Assembly (NCBI GenBank): GCA_947179155.2
Contig: OX359269.1
Location: 53,339,524 to 53,403,523, forward strand
Source of the DNA: Hedera helix
Taxonomy: Eukaryota > Streptophyta > Magnoliopsida > Apiales > Araliaceae
DNA length: 64,000 nucleotides
Direction: 5' to 3'
A model generated the notes under the pieces. It ran no database searches, was not told the origin of the DNA, and saw nothing but the letters and a program-made list of their open reading frames with translations. The position numbers were made by a program, and so were the translations under genes. Positions 9,891 through 20,700 of this stretch are shown here, one piece after another (within the stretch, counting starts at the first letter, position 1; each line of letters begins with the position of its first letter).

Positions 9891-12111
9891 TTTGCACATG
9901 ATTTTTAGGATAAAAGACAACTAAAATTAAGAAGTTAATTATTTACCACCAAAAGTGAATAAAGCTATATATTGAAGTAATTAATAACAACTATAAATTA
10001 ACATTATGAAATTTATTGGTCAATAAAAAAATGCATACTATACATTAAAATAAGGATTAAAAAAATTGACATAATTCATTTATTTATATTGATTTCCATA
10101 TAATATATATATAGATTTGAAAAATACAAATTTCACAAAAAAGCCCGTTCCTTGCACGGGTTACAAATCTAGTCTATTGAAAATAGTTAACACAACCTAA
10201 TAAAGCACAAACAATTAAAGACAGAGATGAAAATTCAGTCAAGTGAAAGAAATGGAACTATAGACTTGGATAGATGTAAGCATCATGAAATAGAGCATGA
10301 AAAAACATAAACATACATGCATTAGAAAGCATCAACATTCAGAGAATCATAATTCATTCAAATAGGCTGTTTATAACATACTAAAAAGAGTAGATGTGAT
10401 GCCTAGGATAAGAAAATATCACAAACAAAACTTGAAAAAGAAAAATTCAGTATAGTGATTGATGCATAAACATCATTAATTGTTAGCTGATAAGCCCATG
10501 ACAAAAGTGTATCATGAGATTTGAACGCTATACGGAACAAACTTCCAAACAATACATACACCAACTGTAGCGGATGCAAAAGAACATCCACGGCTGTAGT
10601 GAAGAATCTATAATAACTAGTACGCTAATACCCAGGGATGAAGCTACATGCATTGTTGTGGGGTCAATTGACCCCATTGAAAAAAAATAATTGCTTTATA
10701 ATATAGGATAAATTTTCAAAATTTTAAGTATTATATATAAATTGACCTCACTCAAATTTTATAAAAAAATTTTATATGGGGTCAAATTGAAAATTTATAA
10801 CGTTGTCAATCAAATTTTAACCACATATGACTCATATCCCCTCAATATATATATCTATCTCTATAATATTTTTAAACTAAATAATAATCTAATTTATATT
10901 ATTTTTCAAAATAATCAATGAATTAATTATTTATGAACAATTGTGATTAGAAAAGTCTATTATGAGTCAATATAGTGTATATATACTATATACTATTAGT
11001 TATTATATTGTCATTGTAAAATAGTATATATTATGTGTGTGTGACCCGAAAGTACAAAAGTATTAAAAAAATTGGCTCGGGAGCACTACCCCCGACAAGT
11101 TATTTAGTGACCCCACTAAAATATATTTCTGGCTTCGTCACTGCTAAAACCTACAACAGTGTTGTTTAGTGATAAAAAATAGTACTAATTTAGTGTGACT
11201 ACATTCACAAGGCACAGGTACCCTAAAATTTTGCAAATCAACAAAACATATGTAGAAAACTTAGAGAGCAACCCACTCACACCCAAACCCTAGCTGAATG
11301 GTAATAAAGACTAACCTTCTGTTTCACTTTCTTGAAATCTAGCAAACGCAATGATTTCAATTTGTGGATGACATACAAGCGATAATTGGGTTTCTTCGTA
11401 ATGTTGTTATCAAGCAGACTAAGGAACTTCAGCTTCGGGAGTGATGCAAGCGGGTCGATCTCAACCAAATTAACAAGTCGATTGTTAGTAAGTACCAAAG
11501 AATGAAGTTTTGGCAAGAACTCTGCACATTCAAATATTAAAACTCGTCAAAGTGAACATGACATTAGGGTTTAATTTGCAAAACATACTGAAGGCTTACC
11601 TCCAATTTTAGGATTGATACGGGTAATTCTATTGTTGTTTAGTAACAAAGTACCAAGTCGATTTAGATGGGGGAAGTTTTCAAGCTTAACTATCTCATTG
11701 TCAGACAAATCAATGCAATCAAATTGATCCTGCATATGAACAGTACAAAATTCCGTAATCCCACTATTAACAACCAGCAAAGACTTGAAATACCAAAATA
11801 TATATTTAAAAAAGATCAAACAGAAACTAAATGAAATCACCTCAGTAGCACCCACGTTCTCTATAACAGCAATCTTATTGCCTATACGCACAAGAATATA
11901 CATCAAATAAAAACAAGTAAAAACAAGAAAAGATTACAAGCAAAACAAATATAGGTTTAAGTTAAAGGAAGATTAGATTTTTGAGTTCAACCAAAATATA
12001 GGGTTGCGAACATATAGATATATAGTTACCACGAAGATCTAATTCCCGCTCGCCAAGGGCATTGAAGAAGTGAGGGCTTTTCCAAACTAAGTCCGCCGTT
12101 AATCTCACCAT
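8316..12111 (-). CDS. U2 small nuclear ribonucleoprotein A' (U2A'), seven exons
   Basis: Leucine-rich-repeat protein that with U2B'' binds stem-loop IV of U2 snRNA in the spliceosomal U2 snRNP (nucleus). Exons on the minus strand: 12111-12030, 11881-11841, 11729-11600, 11521-11316, 9328-9155, 8746-8696, 8510-8316. All junctions are GT-AG and phases agree, giving 292 residues. It starts MVRLTADLVWKSPHFFNAL, the highly conserved N-terminus. Leucine-rich repeats fill about residues 20-150 (CIDLSDNEIVKLENFPHLNR, LVLTNNRLVNL, FLSLLDNNITKKPNYRLYVI) and are capped by LRLLDFKKVK. The C-terminal part (APTPEQIIAIKAAIVNSQ, then an acidic Asp/Asn/Glu tail) matches plant U2A'. Family members often end near MEQ; here that motif sits exactly at a possible GT donor (8333-8332), so the last four residues before the stop could instead be intronic. 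Intron 4 is about 2 kb and full of transposons. Confidence 0.93.
9363..10172 (+). mobile_element. Non-autonomous Helitron in U2A' intron 4
   Basis: The 3' end has the Helitron signature: a GC-rich hairpin (CCCGT..ACGGG within 10143-10160) followed 8 bp later by CTAG (10169-10172), with T as the next host base. The 5' end is TCTATAACTATATATAACAA, starting TC after a host A at 9362, as expected for insertion between A and T without target duplication. No Rep/helicase coding is present. The element contains an (AT)n run and an internal duplication. The 5' end rests on consensus resemblance only. Confidence 0.65.
9732..10008 (+). repeat. Internal duplicated segment separated by (AT)n
   Basis: A roughly 122-bp segment beginning ATCTTTTGCGCATGATTTTT (about 9732-9853) recurs with few changes at about 9887-10008 (ATCTTTTGCACATGATTTTT). 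The spacing is 155 bp and an AT microsatellite (9855-9888) separates the copies. Confidence 0.85.
10633..11143. mobile_element. hAT-type MITE in U2A' intron 4
   Basis: A 511-bp element with ends CAGGGATGAAGCTA and, reverse-complemented, CAGTGACGAAGCCA (inverted repeats starting CAG, as in many hAT elements). It is flanked by CTAATACC (10625-10632) and CTAAAACC (11144-11151), an 8-bp duplication with one mismatch. Subterminal GGGGTCAATTGACCCC near 10659-10674 is itself a palindrome. No coding capacity. Confidence 0.75.
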
Positions 12112-12831
12112 TTTCTTTTCTTCTTCTTCTTGCTTCTACTATCTCTTATGGCATACCTTCTTTCTGAAAGTCGAATATCAAACTAAAAACCCCAAATTCG
12201 GATTCTGAGACGCTACATAAGCTCCATTCCGTAAATACCCTTGCAGGGTTTTAGTTAGAACGCTAATCTCATCAATTTATGGCTTCTTTTTTAATGCCAT
12301 TTTTATTTTTTATCGGTTAAACATCTCCAACCCCGCCTACAGTATTTCCCATTCTACCTAAACCCATTCCCTCCTCGTGCCAACTTTTAACGGGCTTCCC
12401 ATCGACCCACTTACAGTATTTGTTATTTATTCATAAGGAATGGGCTGTTCTTATTTGCCCAATATCTTGTCTTGCCCAATATAATACACCCCAAGTCCAT
12501 TTTAGGGCTCGAAACAAAGACGTCTCTTATATCTTCTGTGGTCGCCCAAATCCAGTCCAACAATAGAAATACGTACACATTATAAAATAAAATAAAAAGA
12601 CATTTTCATTTGAAGTGTGTGTTGCTTCACACAGTTCTTCTGGTCGATGAAATTGGTTAAATAGTTGTTACTTTCTGTTTACAAAATACTCTCCTCTACG
12701 CAAATGTTTTCTTATATGATTCCACATATACGTGTTCCTCAACAAATTATGAAATTTTAAATTTTAAAAATAATTTAATTTCATTCAATACAATCATAAT
12801 TATATAACAAATACAAAAGAGTATTAAAGTA

Positions 12832-13108
12832 CTCCTTTCGTCCCTTTTTATGTATTTTTTTAGAAAGAGGTCTTTGTTTTTTTTATTTGTCGTTTGTGAA
12901 TTTCAATAAGGTATTAAATACTTAATTTTTCATATTATCCTTTTACAATTAAAGGCTAATTTATTTCTATTTCACCTTTTCAATCATTTTTAGAGGACTA
13001 TTATTAAAATTTTATGCTTAATTTAGTTAATTAAACAAAACGTTAATTACATTTTTTTTTATCTCTGTGTATAACTTTAAAACGTCAATTAAAAAGGGAT
13101 GAATAGAG
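12832..13108. mobile_element. Stowaway-like MITE, copy 1
   Basis: The ends CTCCTTTCGTCCCTTTTTA and, reverse-complemented, CTCTATTCATCCCTTTTTA form inverted repeats of the CTCCCTCCGTCCC (Tc1/mariner Stowaway) type, flanked by TA at 12830-12831 and 13109-13110. The interior (TTAAAGGCTAATTT, then ACAAAACGTTAATTA) is shared with the element at 46776-47058. Confidence 0.75.
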
Positions 13109-14129
13109 TAATTTATAATACTCACTATGGTACTAATTACACCTAACTAAATTCATGTTAATTGTTGATTAAATTTACACTAACTTTGAATTTTTAGAAT
13201 TTATTAAATAAAAATTCAAAAAAAAAATCTTTTTGTCAAACAAATGCATCACTGTTACATTGTGTTTTTGAGTTTCAAAATAGAGAAAAAAGAAAGGAGA
13301 GTGAAGGAAATTTAAAAATAAAAATAAAAATCATTTATGAGTTTTCAAATGAGAGAAAAGAAAAGAGAAGGAAAAAGATTATTTAAAAAATTTATCCTTC
13401 CAAAGTTGAAAAGATTTGAAAGGAAATTTACTGAACAACTTAGACTACATACTAACATATCAAAACTACACTTATAATAATTTCAAAAATGTAATCTCAT
13501 AAGGGTAAAATAGTTTATGATAATATACTATTTTAAATTAAAATTTTCTTACAAAACTCACAAACACAATTAAAAAAAATAAATTTCCCTTCCTTAACTC
13601 TTTTTTCTCGCAATTTTTTTTTATTAAATTCTTTTTCTTTCTTCGCTTCCCAAACTCACATTAAAGGGGTCCTAATAATTGTCGAAGTCTTGGAAGATCA
13701 AATAATTGAATTGCTCCCCTCCTTTTTTCTCTTTCTGCATTAATAAAAATTTAGTAGTGTTACAACTCGTAAGTTGCTGGCCTGGGTATGAGGGTGATTG
13801 TTTATACCCGACTTTTGACCCATACTCCTCTCTCTCTTTCTCTTCTTACATCTCTCTCTACTAAGCATGCTACATCGATAAACAAGAAACTTAGTTCTTT
13901 GTTTTCTTCCTGCCCCTTTCGTCTATAAATTCAGATGTATAAACCAAATGAAGGACATCGATAAAAAAGAAGAAAATTGAGAGAATGAAATTTCTGTAAA
14001 ATTTTCATTACGAGAGTATAATAAAATCAATGCATTTCATCTTCAAATTTCTCTTGTTCTATAGCACGTTATCAGCACGAGCCTCTAATTAACCAACTGA
14101 GATGGTAAATTATGTTCCTCTACTACTTA

Positions 14130-14508
14130 GGGGCTGTTTGTTTGAGTCTGAATGGGGTCTGAATCTGAATCGGTAAGTGGCTGAATGGTTAAGTGCGTTT
14201 GTTTGGGAAAAAAATCGTCTGAATGGCTGAATCGGTCAGATGGCGCGGCTGAATGGTTAAGGTCAGAATTTGTGGCTGAATGGTGGCTGAATGGAGAAAA
14301 AAAATAGAAAAAAATAAAAAAAAATTATATTATGTAATATTAAATAAATTTACAACAACTTTGAATTTTTTCAGAGGGGTAAAATATTAAAAATATGTCA
14401 TTCAGATCATTCAGATATGTTAATTATCAAACAACTTTTTTCATTCAGATTCAGATTCAACTCATTCAGATTCAGATTCAGCTCATTCAATTTTTATCAA
14501 ACACCCCC
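14130..14508. mobile_element. PIF/Harbinger-like MITE, family A copy 1
   Basis: The ends GGGGCTGTTTG and CAAACACCCCC are inverted repeats differing at one base. TTA flanks both sides (14127-14129 and 14509-14511), the 3-bp duplication expected of PIF/Harbinger elements. The interior has repeated CTGAATGGT/CATTCAGATTCAGA motifs and a GAATTTTTTCAGAGGGGTAAA block shared with 36831-37228 and, inverted, with 19801-20000. Confidence 0.75.
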
Positions 14509-14730
14509 TTAGTCTGACACTGACGCTGATTTCATTATCTTACCGTTAAATTATTTGGACTAACTTTGTCGCCACCTATTATTGTAATTTTTATTAACTC
14601 TAGTGGTACTATCTATCTTAAGAGGATTGCCCAAGACTTGGTGAGAACCTGTTTGTTAGTTATTATACTTTTTTTGGAGATAATTAGTTTACGCGGACTA
14701 CTACATGTCTGATGATAACTCATTTACAAT

Positions 14731-14739
<9 letters not shown>

Positions 14740-14774
<35 letters not shown>
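14740..14774 (+). repeat. Compound (TA)n(CA)n microsatellite
   Basis: About nine TA repeats run directly into about eight CA repeats. Confidence 0.9.
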
Positions 14775-14884
14775 TTATACGGGTATTAATATTAATGTAT
14801 ACATTAGTTATTGTTTATATTTTAACTAAATGATATTAATTTAAACACTTATATATTTACATTACAATATTTTATCACTCTTGA

Positions 14885-15050
14885 GGTTGTGGCTTAGTGG
14901 TTGGAAACCAAAGCAAAATGGGTTCGAGTCCCAATATGTTCCGTTATGCTCAAATGGTCTCATGCCCTGGATTTCTTCAGAAGAAAATTGAGCAATGGCC
15001 GATGAAGATACCAATGAGGCCCTTAACCCTTTTTTAGTGTAATTTTTTTA
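14885..15050 (+). mobile_element. tRNA-derived SINE inside the Copia remnant
   Basis: A-box-like TGGCTTAGTGG at 14890-14900 and B box GGTTCGAGTCCC at 14920-14931 are spaced as in a tRNA promoter. The flanks do not form an acceptor stem, and the body continues for more than 100 bp to a T-rich 3' end. It is therefore read as a SINE, not a tRNA gene. Ends are approximate. Confidence 0.55.
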
Positions 15051-15137
15051 TTAAACCTTTATGCAATTTCCGTTCATGATGATTATTCATTGAAATATAT
15101 AATAGAAGTTATTTTGTTTTTGAACTCATAATTAAAT

Positions 15138-15494
15138 GACGAATCTTGCAAAATTAGAATTTATTGCATTGAAAGTATCGGGAGATGATGCCTAGTTACA
15201 TCTTAGCACGCTAGTGTCTTGGGAAAAATAATTGAAACAAGAAACAAAACTTATGCAGAAGAAAATGCTAAGACCATTATTTTTCTCCGTCATCATTTTC
15301 ATGAATATTTAAAAGCTGGGTACTTAACCTTCAAAAGTCCTCTGAGCTTATGGACCAAATTAAAGGAAATGTTTGACCACCAAAAGTCCTCTGATTCATT
15401 TCTTAACATAAGAGTTGTGTATTATTGTCTACGAGGTTGGTGTAACCATATGAAATTTGGCAAGTTCTTGCTAATAGTTTACGATGTTTTTTGA
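15138..15494 (+). pseudogene. Copia gag-like fragment
   Basis: The first frame reads MTNLAKLEFIALKVSGDDA then a stop. After a frameshift near 15200 it continues KIIETRNKTYAEENAKTIIF, then LRHHFHEYLKAGYLTFKSPL and LWTKLKEMFDHQK. This is the N-terminal gag-type domain (UBN2/DUF4219-like) of plant Copia polyproteins, where a conserved Trp-x-x-Leu-Lys-x-x-Phe follows a Leu-Arg-x-His-x-x-x-x-Leu segment. Stops and frameshifts make it non-functional. Confidence 0.7.
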
Positions 15495-16473
15495 GGCGAC
15501 CATCAACGGAAGAGGCGAGTTTTTGAGATACCATATAAAGATAGCCGCTTATATATATTTCACATTATTATTATTAATTTTGTAATGAAACAACATTGTA
15601 AAATATCAGATCGCCATTACATTATTGAAGAAGGAGAATATGTTTTAATGTTGAGCATTTATCATCATTTCTTATGAAATTTAGAAGGAAATTAAAATGA
15701 CGAAGTAATAATTAGTGGGACATGGGAGCCCTTCTGAATAAAATCCATGTAGTTGGATTGGATTTTATCTACGTAAGCACATCGAATCCAATTCATCAAG
15801 CCCGGCCAGAACATGTCATTCGATCACAAAATGGTACTCCATAATACTATATTATTATTTCAAAGAGCTATCATATTTAAGGAAATGGGCCCGGGCCTTG
15901 TGTGGCGGAGACTTGGTAAATGAGATTTGGTTAATTTTACTGCTCCAAACACTATATTTATTTATATTATTAAAAAATAAAATATAAAATTAAAATTTAT
16001 ATCATATTTTATTTTTAAATAATATAAATAAATATAAAATTTAATTATAATATATTTATACTAATTCTTTGTAATTTTTCAAATACAATAGGAACAGAGT
16101 TCAGTATCCTCAGTCCACCACACCACTTATCCACTAAACAAATGATTAAGTTGACCCTACCATAAAAAGCATTAAAAAGATTTTTCATTATTATTTTTTT
16201 ATTAATATACTGACATTATATATTTGACTAAAAAATGATACTCCTTTTTGTGGAAATTAGTGGATTCGCAATGATCGAACTGGAATATATTATCTTAAAG
16301 GTCAAAAGAAAATAATGGAAGACGTTCTTTGAGAGTTGGAAAAGATTTTGGAGTTAATTGGTATGAAAATTGTGTTTAAATTATATTTTAGTGCTATATT
16401 TACGACTTTGATAGGTCGTGCGAGACATATGATATGTTAGTTTATATCACTTTTTTCCCACAAATATTTGATA

Positions 16474-16693
16474 CTCCCTTTGTCTTGTAATGATTTATTT
16501 TTTCTGATTAAATTGATCAATTTTAAAATTGATAATCAAACAAATTTATTTATATTTTTGAACTTTCAAAAATTAAATGTTGTAATAAATTAAATGTTGT
16601 TTTTATAAAGAAAATTAGATAAATTTTAATTCTAAAATTGGTCAATTTGACTTCAAAATTTAAATTAAGCTAGTCTTTGCTGGACGAATGGAG
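16474..16693. mobile_element. Stowaway-like MITE
   Basis: Ends CTCCCTTTGTCTTG and, reverse-complemented, CTCCATTCGTCCAGC, flanked by TA at 16472-16473 and 16694-16695. AT-rich interior, no coding capacity. Confidence 0.6.
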
Positions 16694-17440
16694 TAATTTT
16701 TTTATTGATATATTTATCATTTTTCATTGACATAATACATGTGTAATGTTAATGATAATTATATATATTTCACGGTAAACAAAAAATTTATACATTGACC
16801 ACAACTCAATACTCATGCATATATGTATATATATTTATATATATTCGAGTGTATATTTCACGGTATTCAAAAATTTTATATATTGTATTACAAGAATGAA
16901 GGATATTGAATGATTGACTCAATATTGTTTCGGTCTTAACTCGGTATTAATTTATGACCAATCAAAATGACTCTATAAAATTAATGGATAAAATATTTTG
17001 ATATCTTGTTATGTATAGTTATTGATGTGTTTAATGTATTGGATCAACTAAATTATTTAATAAAATTTATTGGTCTAAGAAAAGAGAAAAAAATAAAATG
17101 GAGTTCAGTGTGCATATATGTTTGTTGTTAAAACTTTTATAACGTTAATTAATTTGACCACTCAACCGCCTTCAATTTACAAATTTGTTGAAATGTTTTC
17201 ACCTTCTTTTCTAGTAAGTGATTATCTCATTGTGTGTTTTTATTTTTCTTATCATTAAGGTTTTTCATATCCTCACTCAGCAATAATTATTTTATTTACT
17301 TTCTTATGAACCTATGTTATGGGCATCATTAACCAATTTGTGCCGGCGAGGGCCATACAAATCATACTATTTTTTTTCCCATAAAAAATGCAGATTGGTT
17401 ATATAGTTTTCTATCAGGGAGCCGGTCGCTCCCACCGGAA

Positions 17441-17760
17441 ATGGCTTATAGCGCGGTAGGTAAAGCTCACATCACATGCTCCTTTTTAGTCAACTTCACA
17501 TCCTCCTCCTCACCACCCAACCCCTTCTATCCCCTAAATTTCCAAAAGTCACCTCCACTTTTAACCCCAACGACACCCAAAATCCCCATCAACTCCCCTC
17601 CTTCCTTCACCAACCTTTCCCCATTTTATTAATATTCCTCACCATGAAAAACCCAATTCAGCATTTGCTCGCCCAGAAAAAACTCGCACACAACTCCCTC
17701 CCTCCCTCCCAATTTTATTTTATTTTATTTTTTCTCCATTAATTCCACTTCCAAATTCCA
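17441..17760 (+). promoter_or_regulatory. 4CL promoter/leader with an AC element and a small upstream frame
   Basis: C/T-rich region before the 4CL start. ACCAACC at 17609-17615 matches the AC-II element bound by R2R3-MYB activators of phenylpropanoid genes, and related CACCCAACCCC lies near 17513. A pyrimidine run (CTCCCTCCCTCCCTCC, about 17695-17710) is typical of plant core promoters or leaders. A 32-codon frame begins at 17644 and stops at 17742, before the 4CL ATG; it would be a uORF if transcription starts upstream of 17644. The start site cannot be fixed from sequence. Confidence 0.5.
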
Positions 17761-20700
17761 ATGGATACCAAAACAGCCAAACCAGACATAATATTTCGAT
17801 CAAAACTCCCCGATATTTACATCCCCAAACATCTGCCGTTACATTCCTATTGTTTCGAAAATATTTCCAAATTTAGTTCACAACCATGTCTAATAAATGG
17901 CGCCACAGATGAAATCTACACTTACTCCGATGTCGAGCTCATTTCTCGAAAGGTCTCCTCTGGCCTTAACAAACTCGGGATCCAACAAGGCGATACCATC
18001 ATGCTCCTATTACCAAACACACCCGAATTCGTCTTCGCTTTCCTAGGGGCATCCTTTCGCGGCGCCACATCAACCATGGCTAATCCGTCTTTCACACCGC
18101 CCGAGGTGATTAAACAAGCCAAGGCTTCGAATGCAAAGCTAATTATTACACAAGCTTGTTACGTTCCAAAAGTGAAGGACTATGCTTCTGAGAATAATTT
18201 GAAAATCATGTGTATCGACTCGCCTCCCGAAGGTTGTTTGCATTTCTCGGTGCTGACAGAAGCGGACGAGGGCGAGATGCCGGAGGTGGAGATTAATCCG
18301 GAAGACGCGGTGGCACTGCCGTACTCCTCCGGGACTACGGGGCTTCCGAAAGGGGTGATGTTGACACACAAGGGACTTGTTACAAGTGTGGCACAACAGG
18401 TTGATGGGGAGAATCCGAATTTGTATATGCATAGCGAAGATGTGATGATTTGTGTGTTGCCTTTGTTTCATATATATTCGCTTAATTCGGTGTTGCTCTG
18501 TGGGCTTAGGGCTGGGGCGGCGATTTTGATTATGCAGAAGTTTGATATTGTTCCCTTCTTCGAGCTGATACAAAAGTATAAAGTGACAATTGGACCGTTC
18601 GTGCCGCCGATTGTATTGGCAATCGCTAAAAGTCCACTTGTTGATAATTACAATTTGTCTTCGGTAAGGACTGTCATGTCTGGAGCTGCTCCATTAGGGA
18701 AGGATCTTGAAGATGCTGCAAGAGACAAGTTTCCTAATGCTAAACTTGGTCAGGTACGGGCCGGCTTCATCCCCTTCTCCTTTATTCTATGGGATATCAG
18801 TAAAAATGAACTCTCATACAAGTTTCACAAAAAAAATAGTCTTATTTACCTTTGAATTTTAGGATTTAGAGCATCAATAATCGTACAATATGAAAATAAA
18901 TAAACTTACAATATAGCCTAAGAAAACAAGGAGAAAAGAAAATTACATAATAAATTTGCAAATCAAATATAACTTGATAGGTTTAAGTTTAGTCCTGGGA
19001 CGAGCCGTAAACCCGGACGTCCTGAGTTCGAGTCTCACTTGCAATAATAGTTATGCTTTAATAGGTAACGGGGCCACGGGTTGCACATTTCAGGGCGAAA
19101 CCATATCTTAGGTGAAACCTGTGCACAAAGTCTGGCCCGGGGTGGGGAGACTTAGTCCAACTACGGTTGGGATATTCTACATTATCAAAAAAAAATAAAA
19201 TAAAATAATATATATATATATATAACTTGATATGAGAACCTTAGTATATTAACCATCTAGATAATTTAATTTATTGGTTTTTGAATTGCACAGCTTATAT
19301 CAATATTATTAATTATTGTAGATGAAGCGACAATAGTTAACTAATTGATATTTTGATTAATGAGTGTGGCGGAAAATAAAAAAACCGCAGGGATATGGAA
19401 TGACGGAGGCAGGGCCGGTGCTGGCAATGTGCTTGGCGTTTGCGAAGGAAGCATTTAAGATAAAGTCGGGTGCGTGTGGGACTGTGGTAAGAAATGCGGA
19501 AATGAAGATTGTGGATCCAAACACCAATGCCTCTCTTCCACGGAACCAACCCGGAGAGTTTTGCATTAGGGGTGACCAAATAATGAAAGGTATGTACTCT
19601 AATTTTGTTGTTATTTGCATTATAAAAAATATTTATATTGTGACAAATATACTATTAATTTATTTTACGAGTAAATATATTTGTCAATTTTTTATATATT
19701 TATATTTTACAGATTAAAATGTTTTTATGTTAATATATAGAAAAACTTTGCTCTCTCAAAATTTGAGACAATTTAAACGTCACAAGACCTGCTATAAATA
19801 CTAAGGGACTCTTTAATAAAATTGAATAAAACAGTTCTAAATATTTAAGCACTCTGAATAAAATAAAATTTTAAATATTAAATAAAAAAAATTATTTGAT
19901 AATTGATGTCTAAAATATATGAATAATTTTTTTTTACTGTTTTATCCTTCTGAACTATACTGAATAAATATATAACTTTAATACAATATTAAGTGGAGGT
20001 GATGAACAGTGAACTTATTTTAACAAACTATGACTAATAAAAAATAATAATTCATAAATAAAAAAAATAATAAATAATAATTTGGTCATACAAATCCAAC
20101 TAAAAGTTGATTATGCTATTTCTTAACATTTTCCAAGAAAACAAATTACAGAAAAGTCAAAAACAAAAACAAAAGAAGCTCGGTCAATAACTTTACTTTA
20201 AAATTTCCTACTCTTCTCTCTCTATAACTCAAGCTGGGCGGTTGTCTTCATGTTCTCCTTAATGTACAAAATCCCTCAGAAATTCATCGCCAAGCACCGA
20301 TTATGAAATAAATCGAATCTCCAAGCCTGGCCACTTCGTTGTCGGCGCATAGCTCCTGGCTCAAGCTAGATCCTCCAAGGACCGCTCCGCCGCCACGTCC
20401 ATAGCCAAATCCGCCGCCGAGGACAAACTTAACTCGAAATTTCTTACATTTCATCATATATTACGAATCATAAGGAGGTTCCACCGGTTGTACAGAGAAG
20501 GAAGAAAGGATGTCATAAGTAATTTCATATATTGTGAGAGGGCATTCAAGTAACAAGTCATTAAGTGAACTAGCTTACCGATTCAGGCTGGAAAAGAAGA
20601 CTGATTCGGTTAGTACTGGGAAGAACCACTCAGATGAGTAACAGGCCCAAACAAACGGTCTTAATTGCCTAGTGGTTCAGATTTTAGATCATTTAGATGC

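Larger units (their letters stand above)
13750..15540 (+). mobile_element. Decayed Copia retrotransposon fragment with nested insertions
   Basis: Near 14062-14080 the sequence TATAGCACGTTATCAGCACG resembles the LTR end plus primer-binding region of a class of plant Copia elements. About 1 kb further on is a gag-like reading frame (15138-15400). The gap is explained by a MITE (14130-14508) and a SINE (about 14885-15050). No second LTR and no pol region are seen, so this is a relic. The outer boundaries are approximate. Confidence 0.45.
12112..17440. other. Intergenic region between U2A' and 4CL
   Basis: About 5.3 kb without a supported functional gene. Just upstream of the U2A' start is a TTC-rich stretch, probably its 5' leader. 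The rest holds two Stowaway-like MITEs (12832-13108, 16474-16693), a Copia remnant (about 13750-15540) interrupted by a Harbinger-like MITE (14130-14508) and a SINE (about 14885-15050), a TA/CA microsatellite (about 14740-14774) and AT-rich DNA. Confidence 0.6.

Noticed and set aside
14885..14935. tRNA gene suggested by A- and B-box motifs
   Set aside because: No acceptor-stem pairing or anticodon arm; the body continues as a SINE. The same applies at 2613, 19024 and 28283.
17441..17632. 63-codon frame upstream of 4CL as a separate gene
   Set aside because: Pro/Ser/Thr-rich translation of a pyrimidine-rich promoter; no homologous feature.
18139..18573. 144-codon minus-strand frame
   Set aside because: Antisense shadow of 4CL exon 1.
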